NCBI GenBank assembly: GCA_903862805.1
Contig: CAIOZP010000470.1
Coordinates: forward strand, 1-7,945
Source of the DNA: an uncultured Fibrobacterota bacterium
Lineage (GTDB): Bacteria > Fibrobacterota > Chitinivibrionia > Chitinivibrionales > CAIOZP01
DNA length: 7,945 nt
Direction of reading: 5' to 3'
Part shown: positions 1 through 5,333 of the stretch, piece by piece
Position numbering within the stretch: the first letter of the stretch is position 1
Layout of the letters: every line of letters begins with the position of its first letter
Program-made: the position numbers and the translations under genes
Notes under the pieces: generated by a model
What the model saw: the letters and a program-made list of their open reading frames with translations, nothing else
What the model was told of the DNA's origin: nothing
Database searches by the model: none

Positions 1-53
1 TGCTCCGGGCTATTCATTGATTCCGGAACGAATTTGTCGAACTTAGCAGCCAT
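1..53 (-). CDS. Unidentified protein, N-terminal 17 codons only (partial)
   Basis: An ATG on the minus strand at 51-53 opens a reading frame that runs without a stop to the left window edge, giving MAAKFDKFVPESMNSPE. A purine-rich AGGGG at 59-63 sits five bases before the ATG and can serve as a ribosome binding site, although it is not a perfect match. A perfect TTGACA -35 hexamer lies further upstream on the same strand at 111-116. Too little protein is visible to recognise a family, and no function is proposed. The tRNA gene upstream reads in the same direction but is separated by about 260 bases. The call rests on start codon, ribosome site and promoter together; a chance open frame of this length is possible. 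Confidence 0.45.
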   Translation of the reverse strand, partial: MAAKFDKFVPESMNSPE

Positions 54-87
54 TCTTACCCCTTTTGGTAGATTAACTCGGAGCCCA

Positions 88-116
88 CTTCTAACACTCG
101 ACTGCCAAACTGTCAA
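88..116 (-). promoter_or_regulatory. Candidate sigma-70 promoter for the left-edge gene
   Basis: On the minus strand a perfect -35 TTGACA (111-116) is followed after 17 bases by TAGAAG (88-93), which matches four of six bases of the -10 consensus. Transcription would begin around position 80, giving a leader of roughly 30 bases before the ATG at 53. The -35 and spacing are good and the -10 is mediocre, so help from an activator is plausible. The -35 lies inside the palindrome at 103-122. Confidence 0.35.
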
Positions 117-122
117 CTGGCA
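103..122. promoter_or_regulatory. Palindrome TGCCA-N10-TGGCA over the -35, possible operator
   Basis: TGCCA at 103-107 and TGGCA at 118-122 form inverted half-sites with centres 15 bp apart, about one and a half helical turns. The TTGACA -35 of the left-edge gene is enclosed between them. A dimeric repressor bound here would cover the polymerase contact. Five-base arms can arise by chance, and no known regulator site is recognised. Confidence 0.25.
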
Positions 123-189
123 ATCATAAATTTGATATATAACATAACACTTGCGCCAATGATCAGATGTAAGTTTTCCTGTACAAAGT

Positions 190-229
190 CGGCAACAAAC
201 CTCAGCTTGTTTTGCATAAAAAAATGCCG
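190..229. repeat. Nested inverted repeat downstream of the tRNA gene
   Basis: CGGC at 190-193 pairs with GCCG at 226-229. Inside it, AACAAAC (194-200) and GCTTGTT (205-211) form a seven-pair stem around a four-base loop; in the minus-strand transcript one pair is a G-U wobble. A 14-base A-rich stretch (212-225) would bulge out. It is not followed by a T-run on the minus strand, so it does not look like an intrinsic terminator. It could be a processing or folding element in the tRNA 3' trailer, or chance structure in AT-rich sequence. Confidence 0.2.
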
Positions 230-308
230 TTGAAATAAAGGACTGTTGCCAAATAAGAAAACTCGAGTTTTTGTAAAAAGGTTGTTTTAAAAATAGGAAC
301 TTTGTGGT

Positions 309-314
309 AAAAAA
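309..314 (-). terminator. T-tract just after the tRNA-Leu CCA end
   Basis: In the minus-strand direction the tRNA 3' end reads CCA, one C, then six T residues at 314-309. The tRNA's own stems could act as the upstream hairpin, so some termination here is plausible. No dedicated GC-rich hairpin is present between the tRNA and the T-run, so the call is weak. Confidence 0.25.
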
Positions 315-315
315 G

Positions 316-401
316 TGGTGCGGAGGAAGGGACTTGAACCCTCACAAGCTTGCGCTCACTGGCTCCTGAAACCAGCGTGTCTACCATTTCACCACCTCCG
401 C
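316..401 (-). tRNA. tRNA-Leu, anticodon CAG, CCA encoded
   Basis: The minus strand folds into a full class II tRNA of 86 bases. The acceptor stem is GCGGAGG (401-395) with CCTCCGC (326-320). The D arm carries GTG/CAC around an AATGGTAGA-type loop. The anticodon stem CTGGT/GCCAG holds the loop TTCAGGA, with anticodon CAG at 368-366. The long variable arm has a GCAA tetraloop, and the T arm is GAGGG-TTCAAGT-CCCTT. The discriminator is A, followed by an encoded CCA (318-316). The long variable arm, A73 and CAG anticodon together identify leucine, reading CUG codons. It diverges from the phosphatase gene, with about 110 bases between them. No base is missing from the cloverleaf. Confidence 0.97.
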
Positions 402-417
402 ATCGAGACGGCAGGCT

Positions 418-446
418 AAAATAGTATCTGAGGTCATTCGATGCAA
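418..446 (-). promoter_or_regulatory. Candidate promoter of tRNA-Leu
   Basis: On the minus strand TTGCAT (446-441) and TATTTT (423-418) are spaced by exactly 17 bases. The -10 ends 16 bases before the mature tRNA 5' end at 401, leaving a short leader of the kind RNase P removes. The -35 matches four of six bases and the -10 four of six. There is no sharply GC-rich discriminator next to the -10, which would have hinted at stringent control. Confidence 0.4.
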
Positions 447-511
447 TAGGACTTTACGCTTTAAAGTATTTTGTCTGAAGAGTTTTTAAATTTGATTTTT
501 CAAGGATAATA

Positions 512-1285
512 ATGACCATCGAACGAATCTACGCCGCCGTTGATTCCGCACGACAGGCCGGCCTTATGGTCAAGGAAGCATCGAGCGGATACAAAACAGT
601 TACAATAAAATCCGACAAGTCAATGGTTACCGAATTTGATCTTCGCGCAGAGGAAATGATCGTGAAACATCTGCTCGGAATTTTCACCTCCGACGGCGTA
701 CTCGGCGAAGAACGCGGATTTACAGAAGGATCAAGCGGCTTTACTTGGGTAATAGATCCAATCGACGGGACTCACAATTTCATCGCAAAGATTCCTCTGT
801 GGGGTGTCTCTATTGGATTGGCCTACGGAAATGAGCTTGTTGGCGGAGTGATCTATCTGCCTGAAACCGACGAAATGTATAGGGCATCGAAGGGCAGGGG
901 AGCGTTTTGCAATGATAAGGCTATTCATGTCTCCGAAAAATCAAAATTATCAAATTGCACATTAAGTTACGATTCCGGAATGCGCCGCGAAACCGATCGC
1001 AAAGTTGCGGCACTCCACAAACTGAGCACTGCGGCGTACAATATGCGGATGTTCGGGGCGTCATCCGTGTTGCTTGCCTACCTTGCCGACGGCCGACTCG
1101 ACATTGCGGTCGAGTTCGATGACAAACCATGGGATTTTGCTGCCGGTGCATGCCTCGTAAGAGAAGCAGGTGGTAAATTCACAGCGATTGACGGATCGGA
1201 AATGATGCTCGATACAATCGGATACATTGGAAGCAACGGAAAAATCCATTCAGAAGCTATAGATGTTTTGAAGGAGTTCAGATGA
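512..1285 (+). CDS. Inositol monophosphatase-family (HisN/SuhB/CysQ-like) phosphatase
   Basis: This 257-residue protein is a Mg2+-dependent phosphomonoesterase of the inositol monophosphatase superfamily, soluble and cytoplasmic. The family signatures appear in order. KSDKSMVTEFD at 33-43 is the substrate-side loop. GEE at 65-67 supplies metal-binding glutamate. WVIDPIDGTHNF at 79-90 contains the metal ligands Asp82 and Asp85 and the Gly-Thr pair. KPWDFAAG at 205-212 carries Asp208, equivalent to the catalytic-site aspartate near the C terminus. Length is normal for the family and no residue of the core motifs is missing. The start is supported by AAGGA at 502-506, five bases before the ATG. 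Family members act on inositol phosphate, histidinol phosphate, 3'-phosphoadenosine 5'-phosphate or fructose 1,6-bisphosphate, and sequence alone does not decide among them here. No his, cys or inositol genes are adjacent. It heads a two-gene operon with folC. Confidence 0.93.
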   Translation: MTIERIYAAVDSARQAGLMVKEASSGYKTVTIKSDKSMVTEFDLRAEEMIVKHLLGIFTSDGVLGEERGFTEGSSGFTWVIDPIDGTHNFIAKIPLWGVSIGLAYGNELVGGVIYLPETDEMYRASKGRGAFCNDKAIHVSEKSKLSNCTLSYDSGMRRETDRKVAALHKLSTAAYNMRMFGASSVLLAYLADGRLDIAVEFDDKPWDFAAGACLVREAGGKFTAIDGSEMMLDTIGYIGSNGKIHSEAIDVLKEFR

Positions 1286-1286
1286 C

Positions 1287-2546
1287 ATGGGACTTCGTGA
1301 AGATGTAGTAGCCGAGATATTCGGAAAGCCGGCGCGTGTTATCAAGCTCGGACTTGACAGAATGCGATTGGCCGCAGCGGAAATTGGCAATCCTCAGGAT
1401 AAGTTGAAAATCGTTCATGTTGCCGGAACCAACGGCAAAGGTTCTGTTTGCACATTTGTCGAATCGATTGCGCGTGCCGCTGGATTCAAAACCGGGCTTT
1501 ATACTTCGCCTCATCTGATAGATTTTGAGGAGCGGTTTCTTCTTGACGGACGCCCCGTTTCTTCAGAAGCATGGCTTGCTGTTTATGAAGACATCAAACC
1601 GGCTATTTTAAAACATGACCTGAGCTTTTTTGAGATTTCAACACTCATTGCCTTTGAGATTTTCAAGCGGGCTGAAGTCGGAATTGCAGTTATCGAAACC
1701 GGACTTGGCGGCAGGCTCGATGCAACAAATATTGTGAATCCGGCGGTATCGGTAATCACGCGAATCGGTTTGGATCATATCGAATATCTCGGCAATGATC
1801 TGCTCTCGATAGCAGGCGAAAAGCTTGGAATAGCCAAACGCGGTGTCCCTCTCGTTCTGTCTCCGCAGGATGATCCGGCAATCGAGGTAAAGGCCGAAGC
1901 GGTCTGCGCGATTTTGGCATCCAAATTGACAATCGCGACCGTACCAGAACACCTGATGTCAGACAAAACCAAATGCGTCGTATCAATTCCGGTCGGTGAC
2001 AGTTATGCGGCGCTCTCACTTGTGGGAGATTATCAGGCGGCCAACGCCGCAGCCGCTGTATGTGCGGCAAAAATTGCATTCAGCGCATCGGATGAGGCCA
2101 TACTCAAAGGATTGGCGAGAGCTTTTCTGCCTGGTCGTTTCCAGATAGTAAAACGTGCAGACTGCACTTTCATTTTTGACGTCGGACACAATTCGCAGGC
2201 GGTTGCGACCTTTGCCAAGACTTTGCGTAGCAGGTTCAGGGACGAACGGATCGCCGTTGTAACCGGCATAATGGCAGACAAAGATCACGCTGCGATGATG
2301 CGCATTTATTCTGCTGTTGCCGATGTCGTGATCTGCACAACACCGCCGACCCCACGTGCTGCACCTGCCGAGCTGTTAGCTTCGGAAATTCCACAAGGAA
2401 TGCATGAACTGATTTTGGTCGAACCCGACATAGTTGACGCCATGCGAATCGCGGCGAAGGCTGCCGACGTTGTTTGTGTGTGCGGATCATTTTTCACAGT
2501 TGGCTCGGCAATGGCCGCATTGGGTTTTCGTCCTTACGGAGACTGA
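1287..2546 (+). CDS. folC: Folylpolyglutamate synthase / dihydrofolate synthase FolC
   Basis: FolC is a Mur-ligase-like ATP-dependent amide ligase. It adds glutamate to dihydropteroate and/or extends the glutamate tail of folates, keeping them in the cell and usable by one-carbon enzymes. The 419-residue length is typical. Visible features are the P-loop HVAGTNGKGS (44-53), the folate-binding stretch LYTSPHLIDFEERF (71-84), ETGLGGRLDATN (137-148), GLDH (161-164), a GEK motif with Lys179 at the likely carbamylated-lysine position, GDYQAANA (247-254), LPGRF (281-285) and FDVGHN (297-302) opening the C-terminal ligase domain. The start follows the upstream stop by one base, and its AAGGAG site (1271-1276) lies inside the upstream gene, so translation is probably coupled. 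Whether the enzyme has both activities cannot be read from sequence. Its last 13 bases overlap the end of the convergent kinase gene. Confidence 0.95.
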   Translation: MGLREDVVAEIFGKPARVIKLGLDRMRLAAAEIGNPQDKLKIVHVAGTNGKGSVCTFVESIARAAGFKTGLYTSPHLIDFEERFLLDGRPVSSEAWLAVYEDIKPAILKHDLSFFEISTLIAFEIFKRAEVGIAVIETGLGGRLDATNIVNPAVSVITRIGLDHIEYLGNDLLSIAGEKLGIAKRGVPLVLSPQDDPAIEVKAEAVCAILASKLTIATVPEHLMSDKTKCVVSIPVGDSYAALSLVGDYQAANAAAAVCAAKIAFSASDEAILKGLARAFLPGRFQIVKRADCTFIFDVGHNSQAVATFAKTLRSRFRDERIAVVTGIMADKDHAAMMRIYSAVADVVICTTPPTPRAAPAELLASEIPQGMHELILVEPDIVDAMRIAAKAADVVCVCGSFFTVGSAMAALGFRPYGD

Positions 2547-5239
2547 AGTCCGGCGGCGATCATCGCGGCAAGTTCCGAAAATTTGAATGGCTTCTGAATA
2601 CTGCCGTTGAACCCGTATGCGGTTGGATTTGCCATGATCGGATCGTTAGCATATCCGCTTGCGACATAGACAGGAGTCTCCGGCGAGAAGTCTTTGATCA
2701 GATCGACTGCGTCCCTGCCACCCATTCCACCGGGTATTGTCAGGTCGAGAATTACAGCGTCGAAAGGTCGGCCTTCGATCGTCTCTTTTGTAAAGAGATC
2801 TACAGCCTCTGCGCCATCACAACATGATTCAACCGTGTATCCGACACGCCGAAGCATTTCGCTCATTGCTTCTCGGACGACTTCTTCATCGTCCATGATA
2901 AGTATGCGGCCAGTCCCTGAACTGATGGAACGAAAATCCTGCGAAGACTGAACTTTTGTTTCCGGAAGTGCCGGAAGAAATATCGTGAAGGTTGTACCTT
3001 TTCCAATGCTTGACTCGACTTCAATAGCGCCGTCGTGTCTGCTGATTATCGAATATGTTGTCGCAAGCCCAAGCCCGCTGCCTTTTTGTTTCGTGGTAAA
3101 GAATGGGTCGAAAATTCGCGGAAGAATTTCTGCTTGAATGCCGGTTCCACAATCACGAATCTTGATCTTAACAAACGGGCCATTCCGCAGAGTGGCAACT
3201 TCGTTTTCGTCAAGAACAACATTCGCAGCTGAAATAGCGATTGTTCCTCCGAGCGGCATTGCCTGCATTGCATTGATTATCAGATTGTCAATCACCTGCG
3301 CGATCTGGTTGCGGTCGAAACTGCACGGCCAAAGATCAGATGAAATGTCGATCGTACAGGAAACATTTGACCCACTGAGAGCAAATCCGGCTGTTTCGGA
3401 AATGAAGGGGAAAAGGTTGCTGACGGATTTTACCGGCGCACCCCCCTTGGAGAAGGTCAGAAGCTGCTGGGTCAAACCTTGTGCCCGCTCGAGTGCGCCA
3501 AGTGCCCGCTCGATATATTCATCGGCATTTGATCCTGAAGAATCGAGACGTGCAAGATCGAGATATCCGAATATGCCACCAAGCAGATTGTTGAAATCGT
3601 GTGCAATACCGCCAGCGAGCACGCCAATGGATTCGAGCTTCTGCGATCTGATCGCCGAGTCCATGAGCCGCTGTTTTTCTGTCATGTCGCGGAAGACAAG
3701 CACAACACCGATCACTGTTCCTTCGTTGTCAAGTATCGGAGCTGCGCTGTCGGCAATGATTCGTTCATCTCCGGTTTTAGAGCGGAGGATGGTGTGGTTT
3801 GCCAGCTCGATTACATGGCCTGTCGCAAGAACCTTTACCACCGGATTCTCACAGATTTTCCCTGTCGTTTCGTTGACAATGTAGAACACTTCGGCGAGAG
3901 GATGACCAGCGGCATCCTGTTGAGACCAGCCGGTTAGATCTTCGGCGACCTTGTTCATAATCGAAACGCAGCCCTTTGTATCAGTTGCTATTACGCCGTC
4001 GCCTATACTGCGAAGGGTAACGGCGAGTCGCTCTTTTTCGGTAGCAAGAAGCAGCTCGGATGTTTTGGTTTCGGTGATGTCCTGCGAAACAATCTGAAGT
4101 CCAATGATGTTTTTGTCACCTTCAATAAGTGGCTGATACGAAGATCTGAACCACTTTGTTCCAACTGGTAAGTGAAATAGTGTATCGAATTCTTCTGATA
4201 AGCCATTGCCCATTACACGATTCATCCGATCACGAACTGCCGATCCTGTTTCTTCTCCGAAAATTTCTTCTACGGTTTTCCCGATAGAATTGGCCACCGC
4301 GCCGCCGAGAAGTCGTTGCGAATAAGCGTTCTGCATGGTCAACCGGCAGTCGCGGTCGAAAATCGAATTGGCAGTTCCGGTATTTTCAAAAAGCATATTG
4401 AGGCGCCGTTCGCTTTCCCGCAGAGCATTTTCGGCAAGCTTCTTTTCGGTGATGTCCTGAATCGTACCGAACATTTCTGTTACCTTGCCAGCCGAATCGA
4501 ATTCCAGCGATCCACGGCCATGAATCCAAAGTGTTTGGCCGGTATCTGCTTTGCAAATCCGGTATTCCCTGTCGAAATATTCATGGTTCTGCAGAATGTT
4601 TACCGTGAAATATTCGAGCATTTCTTTTTTGTCGTCAGGATGAAGAAGGTTTCCCCAGCCGTCTATGTCGCGCAGATAATCAGCATCGATTCCAAATATT
4701 TCATCGAGTGCCAAAGAGCTGCTCCAGGTTCCTGAAACAATGTCGAGGACATAGTGACCGAGTTTGGCGACGCGCTGCGATTGAAGAAGAAGTGCAGCGT
4801 TCCGGTCGGTGATTTCGGAATGCTGTTTCGCTGCGGTTATATCGTGGATTACGCCGAAAATTTGCTTAGGTGAACCGTCGGTGCAGCGAAGGTAAATGCT
4901 TTCTATCGACTCAAGCCATTTCCAACTGCCGTCGCGATGCTTCATACGATAGATATGTCTGATCCGTTCACCATCTGCAGCCGTATAGTATTTGGGGATG
5001 ATAGTCGAAGCGTAATTGGTGAAATCGTCCGGGTGCATAAGAATGCTAATGATGTTTTCGCCCATTTCGAGGAGCTCTTCGGCGCTGTATCCCATCACTG
5101 TTTCGATGCCGTCATTGCTATAGAGATTGCGCCGTTCAACAATGTCGTAGATGTAGAGTACGTCCGGTGAAAGATTGACAATCGACTTGATGAAGAACTC
5201 GTTGTTGATGGACAGATCGTCACGGTTTTGTGTCGCCAT
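2534..5239 (-). CDS. Cytoplasmic hybrid histidine kinase: four PAS, HisKA, HATPase, receiver
   Basis: This 901-residue sensor kinase has no signal peptide or hydrophobic membrane segment, so it senses inside the cell. Domains in order are PAS1 (about 15-138), PAS2 (155-270), PAS3 (275-395) and PAS4 (400-525), most ending in the D-I-T-E/A-type PAC tail. A dimerisation/phosphoacceptor helix follows, with His547 in the H-box GIAHDFNNLL. The ATPase domain has the N-box Asn656, G1 box DCGTG (696-700), F-box IFDPFF (709-714) and G2 box GSGLGL (720-725). The C-terminal receiver (about 778-898) has the acidic pair Asp783/784, phosphoacceptor Asp832, Ser861 and Lys883. All catalytic residues are present. 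No heme or flavin motif stands out in the PAS domains, so the ligand is unknown. The start is fixed by a GGAGG (5246-5250) six bases before the ATG. No output regulator or Hpt protein is adjacent, so the downstream partner is unidentified. Confidence 0.95.
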   Translation of the reverse strand: MATQNRDDLSINNEFFIKSIVNLSPDVLYIYDIVERRNLYSNDGIETVMGYSAEELLEMGENIISILMHPDDFTNYASTIIPKYYTAADGERIRHIYRMKHRDGSWKWLESIESIYLRCTDGSPKQIFGVIHDITAAKQHSEITDRNAALLLQSQRVAKLGHYVLDIVSGTWSSSLALDEIFGIDADYLRDIDGWGNLLHPDDKKEMLEYFTVNILQNHEYFDREYRICKADTGQTLWIHGRGSLEFDSAGKVTEMFGTIQDITEKKLAENALRESERRLNMLFENTGTANSIFDRDCRLTMQNAYSQRLLGGAVANSIGKTVEEIFGEETGSAVRDRMNRVMGNGLSEEFDTLFHLPVGTKWFRSSYQPLIEGDKNIIGLQIVSQDITETKTSELLLATEKERLAVTLRSIGDGVIATDTKGCVSIMNKVAEDLTGWSQQDAAGHPLAEVFYIVNETTGKICENPVVKVLATGHVIELANHTILRSKTGDERIIADSAAPILDNEGTVIGVVLVFRDMTEKQRLMDSAIRSQKLESIGVLAGGIAHDFNNLLGGIFGYLDLARLDSSGSNADEYIERALGALERAQGLTQQLLTFSKGGAPVKSVSNLFPFISETAGFALSGSNVSCTIDISSDLWPCSFDRNQIAQVIDNLIINAMQAMPLGGTIAISAANVVLDENEVATLRNGPFVKIKIRDCGTGIQAEILPRIFDPFFTTKQKGSGLGLATTYSIISRHDGAIEVESSIGKGTTFTIFLPALPETKVQSSQDFRSISSGTGRILIMDDEEVVREAMSEMLRRVGYTVESCCDGAEAVDLFTKETIEGRPFDAVILDLTIPGGMGGRDAVDLIKDFSPETPVYVASGYANDPIMANPTAYGFNGSIQKPFKFSELAAMIAAGLQSP

Positions 5240-5282
5240 GTTCCGCCTCCGGGTGGGTTCAATCAGACAAACAGGCTTGCCG

Positions 5283-5299
5283 GAACAAATATAATGTTC
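5283..5299. promoter_or_regulatory. Palindrome GAACA-N7-TGTTC in the kinase upstream gap, possible operator
   Basis: The 94-base gap between polB and the kinase gene contains GAACA (5283-5287) and TGTTC (5295-5299), a perfect inverted repeat around seven AT bases. On the minus strand the centre reads TTATATT, including a TATATT that could be a -10 for the kinase gene, about 45-50 bases before its ATG. The only -35-like match, TTGTCG (5319-5314), is 20 bases away, too far for a good sigma-70 promoter. The site is therefore more convincing as an operator or activator-dependent promoter than as a free-standing promoter. A third TGTTC occurs at 5331-5335. No named regulator is assigned. Confidence 0.35.
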
Positions 5300-5333
5300 A
5301 TCTGAATGTGTAGCGACAAAAAGTGAAAAATGT

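Noticed and set aside
258..271. Perfect palindrome AAAACTCGAGTTTT
   Set aside because: It has no loop, is mostly A/T and has no T-run or gene end beside it; a symmetric AT stretch around CTCGAG is expected by chance in this region.
202..387. Minus-strand open frame of 61 codons running through the tRNA
   Set aside because: It reads through the complete tRNA-Leu gene, has no good ribosome site and resembles no protein; it is a shadow of the tRNA.
487..494. TAAATTTG before the phosphatase and TATATTTG before the kinase as Bacteroidota -7 boxes (TAnnTTTG)
   Set aside because: Neither has a TTG at the expected -33 distance, and the strong Shine-Dalgarno sites are unlike Bacteroidota; both sit in AT-rich sequence.
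3138..3884. Plus-strand open frame of 248 codons inside the kinase gene
   Set aside because: It is antisense to the HisKA/ATPase part of an unmistakable kinase, rich in Ser/Arg/Pro as antisense frames often are, with no family resemblance.
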